This document shows positions 43,018-51,684 of a stretch of DNA of 64,000 bases, in pieces. The position numbers and the translations under genes are program-made. Where the stretch lies: assembly GCF_017353255.1 (NCBI RefSeq), contig NZ_JAFMYU010000001.1:124001-188000 (forward strand). The letters run 5' to 3'. The stretch's first letter is position 1. Every line of letters starts with the position of its first letter. Source of the stretch: Fibrella aquatilis. Its GTDB lineage: Bacteria > Bacteroidota > Bacteroidia > Cytophagales > Spirosomataceae. The notes beneath the pieces were generated by a model. The model saw only the letters and a list, made by a program, of their open reading frames with translations, did no database searches and had not been told where the DNA came from.

Positions 43018-45702
43018 TCAATTCCCCCCAAACTTCATCGTTGTGCCGATCAAGAAACCGGTGCCGAGGTAGTTGCCGCCCTGGAAACGGCCTACCACTT
43101 CGACGCGGAAGAAGGGGAAGCCGGGAATGAGGCCGTCGAGGCCGTAGCCTGCTTCGGTGTAGTTTCGGCTGGCGGGTGTGGCCAGGTAATGGACGAAGAG
43201 GTTTTCTTTGAAGCCCAGCAGCCGTACCAGTGTGACCTGCGTGAGCAGCAGTTGGCGGTACTCCATCATCACGTGGGCTTCGGCAAAGCGGCTGCGGGTA
43301 CTGTATTGGTAGTAGGGTAAAAACCGGAATGCGCTGACCGGATCACCCAGCTGAAGGAAGAATTCGTTGCCCTGAAAGTGCTTGAAATCAGGGAAATACA
43401 CCGCGTTGCTGGTCAGAAAACTACCCGCCGACAGCTGGTAGGCCAGTCGGCTGCGGATGCCCGTTTCCACCGAATGCCGCCACGTAAGCTGCGCAAAATC
43501 GTAGTCGGTGTCCGAACTGCCTACGCCCGCGATGCCCTTGCGGTAGTTGAACGTGACCAGCGGGGCCTCGCTGTTGGTGAGTTGAATGCGCTTGCCGTTG
43601 CGGATGCGGTAGCGCAGTTCGCCCAGGCGGAGGGAGGCGTTCAGGTTCAGCGTCAGGGCCTGGTGTACCGGAAAGCCCGCGGTCTCGACCTCGCTGGTGG
43701 TGGGGCGGTTGGGCGTGTAACTGAAGTGTTCCCAGTTAATCAGCGGCTTGATGTTCTCTTTGTAGTTGCCCAATTCGGTGCGCTCGGCATATTCTAGGCT
43801 ACCCCCCAACCGGAAACGGCCTTCGTTAGGCTGCGTCACCAGGCTCAGCTTCAGGTAATCCTTCTGGTAAAGTTTCATCAGATTCCGCTCGAACAGCACC
43901 GTCGTCAGTGTGTTCAGCACCGGCTCGACGGGGTTGTTTTCGTTTAGCTGCGACACAAACCGCCCGCCCGACAGCTCGACGGCAGTGGTTTTATGGGTAT
44001 ACGTAGCCAAGCCGTAGCCCATAAACTGCTGCCGTCCCGTCTGGTAACGAGCCACGCCGGCGAGCGACATCCGGTTCTGTTTGAGGCTGTCGAGGCGGCG
44101 GTTAAAACGCAACGAGGCCGTGATGGGAAAACCCTCTACCGTGTTAAAATAGCCACTTTCTGGCCCAAGGGGCCCACTCCAGTTCCAGGTGGTGCGGCGG
44201 GATGGGTTCCAGGTCTGCTGTCCAAATAAGAGGTTGATGGGGCTATTGGCCTTGCGTTTTTTGGCGGCGGCCTGCGCTTTTTTCAGGCTGTCGGTAGGGG
44301 CGGTGCCAAGTTTGATCACCCGTAGGCTGTCGCTTTTCTGGTAGCTGACCACTTCGGCTTTGGTGAGCGGCACGGTGCGGAGCGAATCCCAGAAGGCGTT
44401 GCTGCGTTTGCGGGCCAGCGAGTCGATCACCGTCGAGTCGTTGCGGACCACGGCCACGTCTTCTTTGCGGGACTTGCGGGCTTTATATTCCGCTTTCTCG
44501 TACTCCTTCACCAGTTGCTTCAGGTTTTTGGTCGAAAACTCCTTTTGTTTCGCCACGGCCTCGGCAAAGGGCTGGGCTTTCACGTCGGCCTTGCTCAGGG
44601 TGCGGGCCGGGGCGTTAAAGCGTTCGTCCACCACCTTCACATCTTCCACAAAACCGGGGTTAACCACAAAGTCACGGAAAGTCTGGCTCCGCACCGCCTG
44701 CGCCGAGAACGTAGCCCCCATAAACGATCCGTCTACGTCGAACTGCTGACTGACGGGCATCCAAACCGACTGAATGGGGCTGCACGTAGTCTTGAGCTTA
44801 ATGGTGAAGCCCTGCTCGTTAATCGTCTCAAGCTGAGCACTATATATCGCCCAGGTGTCTTCAATAATATAGAGCGTACCCCGCACCACGCCGTCGCCAT
44901 ACTGCCGGGGAATGACCTTGATCTTCGACACGTCGACGCCCTGTTCGTGGAAGGTGCCTTCATACTCGAACCTGTAATAGCCAAAGGCGTTGGGGGCCAG
45001 GGGCGAGACGGCTCCAAGTAGTTTAGGCGTGTAGAGGTTGGCGTTGTAGTAAGCGTTTACCTGCACAAACTGGTTGTCTACCTGCGAGTTACGGCTGGCC
45101 ACGATGCGCTGCTTAACCGTATTGGGCAGCTTGAATTCTACCTCGGCCACGTTCTCGTTCAGCACCGGCCGACCAATCTTGATGTTCGATTCTTTTTCCA
45201 GCTCCTTCAGCTTATCCTGATACAGAAAGGTCATGGGCAGCTTATGCACAATAAACGACGACTTGGTGTAGACCCGCGCCTTGAACTGTTGCACCTGAAG
45301 CTGGTGAAAGCGGGCTTTGGCAATGGCCCGACGCATGATGCTCACCGCCGGGTCTTCGGTGTTCTTGCCAATTTTTACGTCCTGCAACTGAATGGACTGC
45401 TCGGCCATTGTGATGTCAATAGTCTGGTAGTCAGTGGCTATGGTTACCTGCTTAATGGCGGCTTTGTAGCCCAGAAACTGAAACACGATTTCGTACTGAC
45501 CAGGTTTTAGTGGCAGTTCGTAGCGGCCTTCTTCGTTGGCAATAGTGCCCAGGGTGGTGCCTTTGGCGGCTATCGTGGCAAACGACATGGGCTGGCCGGT
45601 GCTGGCCTTCACCATGCCCCTGATACCCTGCGCCTGGCAAACAAAGGAGCCGGTCAGCAGGAGAATAAGGGCAACAAAGGGGTTAAGTAGCGAGTGGTGC
45701 AT
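43018..45702 (-). CDS. DUF5686 outer-membrane protein with carboxypeptidase-like regulatory domain
   Basis: The 894-residue product (ATG 45702) has a signal peptide ending at VCQAQG. A CarboxypepD_reg-like beta-sandwich follows at about 25-110 (GMVKASTGQPMSFATIAAKGTTLGT, then YEIVFQFLGYK). The DUF5686 region covers the rest. It includes a Lys/Arg/Glu-rich helical stretch at about 380-480 and a C-terminal beta-barrel that ends in an aromatic-containing strand (LIGTTMKFGGN). Members are predicted outer-membrane proteins of Bacteroidota with no proven substrate. The longer frame to 45897 has no signal-like start and is rejected. It diverges from the Kir channel gene. Confidence 0.87.
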   Translation of the reverse strand: MHHSLLNPFVALILLLTGSFVCQAQGIRGMVKASTGQPMSFATIAAKGTTLGTIANEEGRYELPLKPGQYEIVFQFLGYKAAIKQVTIATDYQTIDITMAEQSIQLQDVKIGKNTEDPAVSIMRRAIAKARFHQLQVQQFKARVYTKSSFIVHKLPMTFLYQDKLKELEKESNIKIGRPVLNENVAEVEFKLPNTVKQRIVASRNSQVDNQFVQVNAYYNANLYTPKLLGAVSPLAPNAFGYYRFEYEGTFHEQGVDVSKIKVIPRQYGDGVVRGTLYIIEDTWAIYSAQLETINEQGFTIKLKTTCSPIQSVWMPVSQQFDVDGSFMGATFSAQAVRSQTFRDFVVNPGFVEDVKVVDERFNAPARTLSKADVKAQPFAEAVAKQKEFSTKNLKQLVKEYEKAEYKARKSRKEDVAVVRNDSTVIDSLARKRSNAFWDSLRTVPLTKAEVVSYQKSDSLRVIKLGTAPTDSLKKAQAAAKKRKANSPINLLFGQQTWNPSRRTTWNWSGPLGPESGYFNTVEGFPITASLRFNRRLDSLKQNRMSLAGVARYQTGRQQFMGYGLATYTHKTTAVELSGGRFVSQLNENNPVEPVLNTLTTVLFERNLMKLYQKDYLKLSLVTQPNEGRFRLGGSLEYAERTELGNYKENIKPLINWEHFSYTPNRPTTSEVETAGFPVHQALTLNLNASLRLGELRYRIRNGKRIQLTNSEAPLVTFNYRKGIAGVGSSDTDYDFAQLTWRHSVETGIRSRLAYQLSAGSFLTSNAVYFPDFKHFQGNEFFLQLGDPVSAFRFLPYYQYSTRSRFAEAHVMMEYRQLLLTQVTLVRLLGFKENLFVHYLATPASRNYTEAGYGLDGLIPGFPFFRVEVVGRFQGGNYLGTGFLIGTTMKFGGN

Positions 45703-45931
45703 ACAGGTACCTATACGTTTAGGGTAGCAAACAAATAACGAATGGCCTTGGTCAAATTGGCACCTGTTTCGTGCGAACAAGGTCATTTTTCGGTTAAACA
45801 ACGGGTATGGCCGGACAAGCGGTACCAACCCTGAGATGTGTTGCCGGCCCAAAGCGTTGCTTCGTTCACGTTTTTTAACGTGAATTAAACGGCACACAGA
45901 TTTGTACTAGTGGCAGATACCCATCTGACGT

Positions 45932-46996
45932 ATGGTTAAAAAAACAACCACTGGTTTTCGCCCAGAGCAAGCCTCGTTAACCGCTGACACCACCCGTGAT
46001 GATCAGCGCCTTGCCGACCGCAAGCAGGGCAACAGCTCACTGGTAGAGCAGGAGGTAAAACGGGAAGACCTCGGTTTCGGCACCAAAATAAATGACGCCT
46101 CGTCGCGGCTGGTGAACAAAGATGGGTCGTTTAATGTGGTCCGGGCGCACCAGGATTTCTGGAATCACCTCAATCTCTACCACCGGCTCATCACCATGCG
46201 GTGGCCCAAGTTTCTGTCGCTGGTTGTTGGGTTCTACGTGTCTTCCAACGCGGTCTTTGCGCTGCTCTACGGCTTGCTGGGCTACGAAAACCTGAAAGGC
46301 ATTGCCGAAGTAACCCCCGATACCACGTTTGGGCGGTTTATGGGTGCTTTTTTCTTTAGCTCGCAGACCCTCACTACCGTTGGCTACGGCCACATTAGCC
46401 CCATGGGTTACTGGACAAGTGCGCTGGCAGCGGTCGAGTCGATGTTTGGTTTGTTGATGTTTGCGCTGGCTACGGGTTTGTTCTACGGCCGATTCTCGCG
46501 ACCCGTGGCCAACATCCGCTACTCGAAAACCGCACTCTTCGGCCCCTACCTCGACATCAATGGCTGGATGTTTCGGATTATCAATCAGCGCACCAATCAA
46601 CTCATCGACGTACAGGTCGAAGTGTCGATGTCGCGGCTGGAGAAGAAGGCCGATGGCACCACCAACCGCCGCTATTACGCCCTGAAACTGGAACGCAGCA
46701 AGGTTAACTTCTTCCCCGCCAACTGGACTATCGTGCACCCCATTACGGAAGACAGTCCCCTGTACAATTGCACTGAAGAGCAACTGGCCGAAAGCGATGC
46801 CGAGTTCCTGATCTTGCTGCGTGCCACCGAAGACACCTTCAACCAAACCGTACACAGCCGTTTTTCTTACCGTTACGACGAGATCGACTGGGGGCGCAAG
46901 TTTACCATCATGTCGCAATCAACCACCAAAGGCAGCCGCGGCACCCTCGTCGACCTGGATCAACTAGATGAAACAGTGGTGGCAGGGTTGAATTAA
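45932..46996 (+). CDS. Inward-rectifier-type potassium channel (KirBac)
   Basis: The 354-residue protein is a two-span potassium channel. After a polar N-terminus (about 1-90) come TM1 (FLSLVVGFYVSSNAVFALLY), the pore helix and selectivity filter TTVGYGHISP, and TM2 (ALAAVESMFGLLMFALATGLF). The Kir-specific FSRPVANIRYSK follows. The C-terminal immunoglobulin-like cytoplasmic domain (about 210-330) is complete. Such channels carry potassium and are gated by lipids or pH. The gene is monocistronic and divergent from the DUF5686 gene. A 47-bp-arm palindrome follows the stop directly. Confidence 0.93.
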   Translation: MVKKTTTGFRPEQASLTADTTRDDQRLADRKQGNSSLVEQEVKREDLGFGTKINDASSRLVNKDGSFNVVRAHQDFWNHLNLYHRLITMRWPKFLSLVVGFYVSSNAVFALLYGLLGYENLKGIAEVTPDTTFGRFMGAFFFSSQTLTTVGYGHISPMGYWTSALAAVESMFGLLMFALATGLFYGRFSRPVANIRYSKTALFGPYLDINGWMFRIINQRTNQLIDVQVEVSMSRLEKKADGTTNRRYYALKLERSKVNFFPANWTIVHPITEDSPLYNCTEEQLAESDAEFLILLRATEDTFNQTVHSRFSYRYDEIDWGRKFTIMSQSTTKGSRGTLVDLDQLDETVVAGLN

Positions 46997-46998
46997 AG

Positions 46999-47110
46999 GA
47001 TGTACGATTTACGACTTACGATGTACGATTTTTGCTCACGCCAGTAGGCTAAAGCGAGCGTACACTGGCGTGAGCAAAAATCGTACATCGTAAGTCGTAA
47101 ATCGTACATC
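46999..47110. repeat. Intergenic palindrome, TACGAnT-word dialect with 47-bp perfect arms
   Basis: Arms 46999-47045 and 47064-47110 are perfectly complementary over 47 bp, with an 18-nt loop. The words are GATGTAC, GATTTAC and GACTTAC, 7 bp each. The inner base CTCACGCCAGT differs from the core of the other two TACGAnT elements. It starts 2 bp after the channel gene stop and ends 3 bp before the next ATG, so it replaces the whole intergenic region. Confidence 0.92.
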
Positions 47111-47113
47111 AAC

Positions 47114-48019
47114 ATGATCTTCCCCCCCTCACTCCGCCCTGGCGATACAGTGGCCATTATTGCCCCCGCCAGCCCATTTGCCTACGCCGACTTGCGGCCT
47201 GCTTTAGACATCATGCGCAACCAGTGGCAGCTCAACATTTGGGAAGGCAAAACCCTGCAACTTAGTACCGGGGCCTTTGCCGGTTCTGACGCCGAACGCG
47301 CCGACGATCTGCAGGAGGCTATCAACAACCCGGCCATCAAAGCCATTTTTGCGGCAAGGGGCGGCTACGGCGCTTATCGGCTTGTGGAACAGGTTAATTT
47401 CAAGCCGCTCCTGAAGCAACCCAAATGGCTGGTGGGTTTCAGCGATATTACCGTCCTGCTCAGCCACTGTCAGCGCATGGGTCTAGGCACGCTGCACGCC
47501 ATTATGCCCCGTGGGTTTAGACTGCCTCATACCGAACAGGATATTGAAACGCTGCGCCAATGGCTGTTTGGCGAAAAAGTGGCCCCCTACACAGCACCTG
47601 TCCATGAACTGAACCGTACGGGCCGGGCGAGCGGCCAGTTGGCCGGCGGAAACCTGTCGCTCCTGATGCATATTCTGGACACCCCCTCGGAGGTAGACTG
47701 GGCGGGTAAGCTGGTGTTTATCGAAGACATCGACGAGACGCTTTTTTCCCTCGACCGGATGCTGATTCAACTGCGGCGGTCGGGCAAACTGGCCAACCTG
47801 GCGGGCCTGCTGGTGGGTCATTTCTCTGATATGCGCGACAACACGACAACACCGCTGGGCAAAACGCCGGAACAACTCGTTGCCGACGCCGTAGCGGATT
47901 ATACTTACCCCGTGGCGTTTAACGTGCCCATCGGGCATGTTAGCCCAAATCTGGCTATGCCTGTTGGCATGGTGGCCTCATTGAGCGCAACAAAAAATGG
48001 GATGATGCTCTCATTTTAA
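47114..48019 (+). CDS. LD-carboxypeptidase (S66 family)
   Basis: S66 enzymes cleave the L-D peptide bond of tetrapeptides during peptidoglycan recycling. The 301-residue cytoplasmic product has GDTVAIIAPASPFAY, the sequence FAARGGYGAYRL and GFSDITVLL near the nucleophile Ser. It then has GGNLSLL, FIEDIDETLFSLDRML with the catalytic Glu, and the His in PIGHVSPNLAMPVG near the end. The length is typical. A palindrome with 47-bp arms lies in its leader and would be at the very 5' end of any transcript from an upstream promoter. Confidence 0.9.
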   Translation: MIFPPSLRPGDTVAIIAPASPFAYADLRPALDIMRNQWQLNIWEGKTLQLSTGAFAGSDAERADDLQEAINNPAIKAIFAARGGYGAYRLVEQVNFKPLLKQPKWLVGFSDITVLLSHCQRMGLGTLHAIMPRGFRLPHTEQDIETLRQWLFGEKVAPYTAPVHELNRTGRASGQLAGGNLSLLMHILDTPSEVDWAGKLVFIEDIDETLFSLDRMLIQLRRSGKLANLAGLLVGHFSDMRDNTTTPLGKTPEQLVADAVADYTYPVAFNVPIGHVSPNLAMPVGMVASLSATKNGMMLSF

Positions 48020-48106
48020 AGCATTTCGGCTTGAATAAGTCAAAACAGTTTGGGGTTATGGTCAGTTGAGGTAATGGCTCCTGCCTGTTCCTTACACCGT
48101 AACCCA

Positions 48107-49249
48107 ATGAGCGAAACTACTTACGATATTGCCGTGGTCGGTGCAGGCTGCGCAGGCTACCAGTTATTGTATCAACTGGCCCAACAACCAGCCTGGTCAT
48201 CGTGGCGGGTGTTGCTGCTCTCAGATGGCATACCCCTGCAACGTTCGTGGTGTTTTTGGGCTACAGATAACCATCCACTGCAACACCTTGTCACCAAATC
48301 GTGGACCGATATCGAGTTTCAATCGCCTGATTTTGGGCAGACGCAGGCCGTGGCTCCGTATAGCTATCACTACATTGCCGGCGATACATTTTTTCGCTAT
48401 TTCGAAGACGTGTTTCTTTTGCAAAATTCTAATATTCAAGTAGTTACTACTAACGTATGCAGCCTGACAAATACCAGTGGGCAATTTGCTATCACGACTA
48501 CTGCCGGTGTTTTCAGGGCCAGCCAGGTATACAGCAGTCGGCATGAGACTCCGCCCAACCCGGGTTACTGGAATTTGTCCCAACATTTTCGGGGTTGGTT
48601 TATACGCACCGACAGACCCGTTTTTCAGGAGCAGGTAGCCACACTGATGGACTTCCGCGTACCGCAACAGGACGCAGTGCAGTTTGCCTATGTGCTGCCT
48701 TTTTCCCCTACCCAGGCGTTGGTTGAACTAACGGCTTTTTCCAGCGCAACAGCGTATGCGCCAGCTCGATACGACGCTATGCTCACCAGCTACCTGGCAC
48801 AACGCTATCCGGGCGTGGCCGTTACGGTAGAGGCCACCGAGCAGGGCCAAATACCCATGACCGACCACTCGTTTACCCGGTTTGGCCGGGCTGGCGAACT
48901 ACTGCTGGGTACGGCGGCGGGCATGGTGAAACCCACTACGGGCTATGCGTTCAGGCGTATTGGCCGCGACTGTGCCCAACTCGCCCACGCTTTTAGCACG
49001 GGTAACCCCGCCCACTGGCCTACCACCACCGGGCGGTTCCGGTTCTATGACCGCCTTTTGCTGGGTATCCTCACCGAGCAGCCCGAAATGGGAGTGGACA
49101 TCTTCACCCACTTATATCGGCATACGTCATTCACCAACATTCTGCGTTTTCTGGACGAAGATTCATCCTTATTCGACGAGGCCCGCCTGATATCCCGCCT
49201 GCCATATACCCCATTTCTTACGCAGCTAATCCGGCAATGGAAGCATTGA
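48107..49249 (+). CDS. crtY: Lycopene cyclase family protein
   Basis: Lycopene cyclase forms the beta-ionone rings of beta-carotene in a flavin-dependent, non-redox reaction. The 380-residue product (ATG 48107) starts YDIAVVGAGCAGYQLLYQLA, a GxGxxG nucleotide-binding motif. It has SWCFW early on, FRGWFIRTDRPVF, VLPFSPTQALVELTAFSS, and the later GTAAGMVKPTTGYAFRRI. These are characteristic of the CrtY/CrtL family. The 3' end overlaps the Blh gene by 13 bp, so carotene synthesis and cleavage are co-expressed. A start at 48050 would add residues without similarity. Confidence 0.88.
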   Translation: MSETTYDIAVVGAGCAGYQLLYQLAQQPAWSSWRVLLLSDGIPLQRSWCFWATDNHPLQHLVTKSWTDIEFQSPDFGQTQAVAPYSYHYIAGDTFFRYFEDVFLLQNSNIQVVTTNVCSLTNTSGQFAITTTAGVFRASQVYSSRHETPPNPGYWNLSQHFRGWFIRTDRPVFQEQVATLMDFRVPQQDAVQFAYVLPFSPTQALVELTAFSSATAYAPARYDAMLTSYLAQRYPGVAVTVEATEQGQIPMTDHSFTRFGRAGELLLGTAAGMVKPTTGYAFRRIGRDCAQLAHAFSTGNPAHWPTTTGRFRFYDRLLLGILTEQPEMGVDIFTHLYRHTSFTNILRFLDEDSSLFDEARLISRLPYTPFLTQLIRQWKH

Positions 49250-50199
49250 ACAGTACTGCCCGCCGTCTGCAAAAAACACCCGCGTTGGTAAGCGTCGGGC
49301 TGGGTGTGGTGTTGGTTGGCTGTCAGTGGCAAACAGGCGCGGTGCCGCTGTGGGCGCAGTGGACGGTGGTGGCTCTGTTGCTTTTTGGTATTGGTATTCC
49401 CCACGGCGCTATCGACCACCTGATTGACGAAGAAACGGCCCGGCGCACCAATCGGGGATATTCTATCGGGGCCTTTCTAGCCAAATACCTACTTACAATG
49501 GCCGTTTATGGCGTGTTTTGGGCCTTTTTTCCTACGGTGAGCCTGCTGGTCTTCCTGCTGATCTCGGCCTGGCACTTTGGCGAAACAGACGTTGAACACG
49601 TGCCGTTTACCCTGCCCTGGATCGTCGTTCGGTTTGGGTGGGGCTGTTGGGTGCTGGCGTTTCTACTGCTCACCCACCCGGCGGAGGTTACGCCTATTCT
49701 GGACCGCCTCACGCGGGGTAATCCCCTGCCCATGCAGGTCTGGCAGTGGTGCGTGGCGCACCGGGGCCTGCTGTTGGGGGGTGGTTTAGTTGGATTGTTG
49801 GGGTTGTTTGGCGTGGCCCACCGCCTGGCGCCGGGACCTATCGACGGTGGCCGATTTACGCTGCTGGGGCTGGTATTGCTACTGACCTGGCCACTGCCGT
49901 TGCTGGTGGCTTTTGCGCTGTATTTTGGCGGCTGGCACGCGCTGAGTTCCTTTCAGACAATCTACCACTACCTCCGCAATCGGCCCCAAAACCCGCTTTC
50001 GGCGCAACAGGTGTGGTATCGGTCATTACCATTCACGGCGCTGGCGCTGGTAGGCCTGGTCTTGCTGGGTGGACTGTGGTACCGCTACGCGCAAGCCTGG
50101 GACCCCCTGCCGCTGTTGTTTTTATTCCTCTCGCTCATCACGCTCCCGCACCTCAACGTCATGCACGGTATGAATCGCCGTGCCAGCCCCCTTTCCTAG
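49237..50199 (+). CDS. blh: Brp/Blh family beta-carotene 15,15'-dioxygenase
   Basis: Blh cleaves beta-carotene into two retinal molecules, normally for a microbial rhodopsin. The 320-residue membrane protein has about eight spans and the His-containing motifs of the family: GIPHGAIDHLID, SAWHFGETDVEH, FGGWHALSSFQTIYHYL, and TLPHLNVMHGMNRR near the end. These probably bind the iron. It is translationally coupled to the lycopene cyclase gene. No rhodopsin gene is present in this window, so retinal may serve a protein encoded elsewhere. Confidence 0.92.
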   Translation: MEALNSTARRLQKTPALVSVGLGVVLVGCQWQTGAVPLWAQWTVVALLLFGIGIPHGAIDHLIDEETARRTNRGYSIGAFLAKYLLTMAVYGVFWAFFPTVSLLVFLLISAWHFGETDVEHVPFTLPWIVVRFGWGCWVLAFLLLTHPAEVTPILDRLTRGNPLPMQVWQWCVAHRGLLLGGGLVGLLGLFGVAHRLAPGPIDGGRFTLLGLVLLLTWPLPLLVAFALYFGGWHALSSFQTIYHYLRNRPQNPLSAQQVWYRSLPFTALALVGLVLLGGLWYRYAQAWDPLPLLFLFLSLITLPHLNVMHGMNRRASPLS

Positions 50200-50223
50200 G
50201 CTGCCCTGTTTTTGCCGCCTGGC

Positions 50224-50694
50224 TTAGCCGTGTTTGGCAATAGCCGATAGCAATAGGACAGACCCGGTCAGGGTTAGCAGTTGCCGAAAATAATCCCAGT
50301 ACAATCGCGTTTTTCGAGACCGCTGCATCATGGCAACGGCCTCATCGACAGGGGCTTCGCGCAAGATTTTGTTGCCCGGAAAAAAATAGATAACCGTGAT
50401 AGCCTGCGTCAGCGCAAAGCAGCCAATGGCACCCAGCACCAGCCACTGCCGCCCGGCGGGGTCCGACCAATACCAGACCGTGGCAGCCAGGGCCGACAGC
50501 CCAAAAAGCGGTGAAAGTACTTTGTAGAAATCGCCAGGGTTACGGTATTTCCAGTAGTTGCGTACATGGGTAATACTGTCGGGAAAGCCGCGGACCAGGT
50601 TTTCTTCGTTCACGAGCACGTCAAACAACCCCCCACCAAACGAGGCCATTAGCGTGAGGGTAGCGACGAAGAGGGTGAACAGTCCGAAATCCAT
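50224..50694 (-). CDS. Small integral membrane protein (DUF1772-like, tentative)
   Basis: The 156-residue protein has four hydrophobic spans at about 5-25, 62-80, 86-104 and 135-152, and a conserved-looking YFFPGNKIL segment after the third. This resembles the DUF1772/anthrone-oxygenase-like membrane family, but the assignment is weak. It lies 6 bp downstream of the hydroxylase gene on the same strand, so the two are likely one operon and may share a function. It converges on the blh gene, with a 24-bp gap. Confidence 0.6.
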   Translation of the reverse strand: MDFGLFTLFVATLTLMASFGGGLFDVLVNEENLVRGFPDSITHVRNYWKYRNPGDFYKVLSPLFGLSALAATVWYWSDPAGRQWLVLGAIGCFALTQAITVIYFFPGNKILREAPVDEAVAMMQRSRKTRLYWDYFRQLLTLTGSVLLLSAIAKHG

Positions 50695-50700
50695 TGGCCG

Positions 50701-51525
50701 TTAGTGGACAGGTTGCAGCGTTACCGGTGATTCGGTTGATTCTGGCTGCGAAACCGGCTGAGCCGTAGCGCGGTCAAAAGCGGCATCATAGTCGGGGCGG
50801 GTGGTGCCCATCCATTCATCCCACCACCGGAAGTAGAGGCCGTAGTTTCCCCGAAAATACTGGTGGTGCTGGTTGTGGTTCACCGACGTATTTAGCCACC
50901 GAGCGGCCCAGTGCGTGTTCCAGCGGGCGGGAAACAGTTCCCAGCCTAGGTGGCCGTAAACATTGTAGACCATCATAAATACCAGAAACGCCATGATCGT
51001 GTAGCCGTGGAGGGGGAGAATAAACGACGCAATTGGTACAATAAGCGCTTCTACAATGGCCTCCAGCGGATGAAACGAGTAGGCTGCCCAAGGCGACGGA
51101 TTAGTCGATTTATGATGCACCAGGTGCACCGTTTTAAACAGCCTGGGGTGGTGCATGGCCCGGTGCGTCCAGTAGAAATAGGCATCGTGCAACACCACCA
51201 GCGCCACAAACGAAAACAGCCCGTAGGCCGTGCCGTAGTCGCTCCAGTGGGCATACATCAGGTTATGGTTGCGGATGCCGGACATGAAAATGGCCAGCGA
51301 CACCAGGGCAAAGATGACCGTTGTGGCAATGGAATAGCCTATTTCGCGCCGCAGGTCGTCGTTTTTTGGGAAACGTGGCTGTATTTTTCGGGACGACAGA
51401 CGGCTCTGACGCCAGCTATAATAAATGGCGTAGAAGATGCCCGCCACCAGCAGATAGCGCAGCAGGTGGATTATCCAGATAACCAGCACGCCCCAAACGG
51501 GGTATGTTTTCAGTAGTGGTTGCAT
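50701..51525 (-). CDS. Sterol desaturase/fatty-acid hydroxylase family membrane enzyme
   Basis: The 274-residue enzyme has about four spans and the eight-histidine di-iron motif set: HDAYFYWTHRAMHH, then HLVHHKSTNP, then NHNQHHQYFRG. Members hydroxylate or desaturate lipids with oxygen. A carotenoid substrate is conceivable because lycopene cyclase lies 2.3 kb away on the other strand, but lipid or sterol-like substrates are equally possible. It precedes a small membrane protein gene by 6 bp on the same strand. Confidence 0.9.
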   Translation of the reverse strand: MQPLLKTYPVWGVLVIWIIHLLRYLLVAGIFYAIYYSWRQSRLSSRKIQPRFPKNDDLRREIGYSIATTVIFALVSLAIFMSGIRNHNLMYAHWSDYGTAYGLFSFVALVVLHDAYFYWTHRAMHHPRLFKTVHLVHHKSTNPSPWAAYSFHPLEAIVEALIVPIASFILPLHGYTIMAFLVFMMVYNVYGHLGWELFPARWNTHWAARWLNTSVNHNQHHQYFRGNYGLYFRWWDEWMGTTRPDYDAAFDRATAQPVSQPESTESPVTLQPVH

Positions 51526-51554
51526 CGGAGGATTTGTGAGTTTATGCTAAGGTT

Positions 51555-51676
51555 TCTTGACAAAATTATTTTTTGACAGGATTAGCAGGATTTCAAGATT
51601 GACAGGATTTTTTCTTTTACTCCAGCTATCTGCTGTATTGCAAAGAAAAAATCCTGTCAATCTTGAAATCCTGCCC
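51555..51676. repeat. Intergenic palindrome, GACAGGATT-word dialect
   Basis: Perfect 33-bp arms (51585-51617 with 51642-51674) close on a 24-nt loop. The words GACAGGATT, AGCAGGATT and TCAAGATT are 8-9 bp, and they extend left of the paired arm. It fills the gap between the hydroxylase start and the end of the following large gene. Confidence 0.9.
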
Positions 51677-51684
51677 AAAACACT

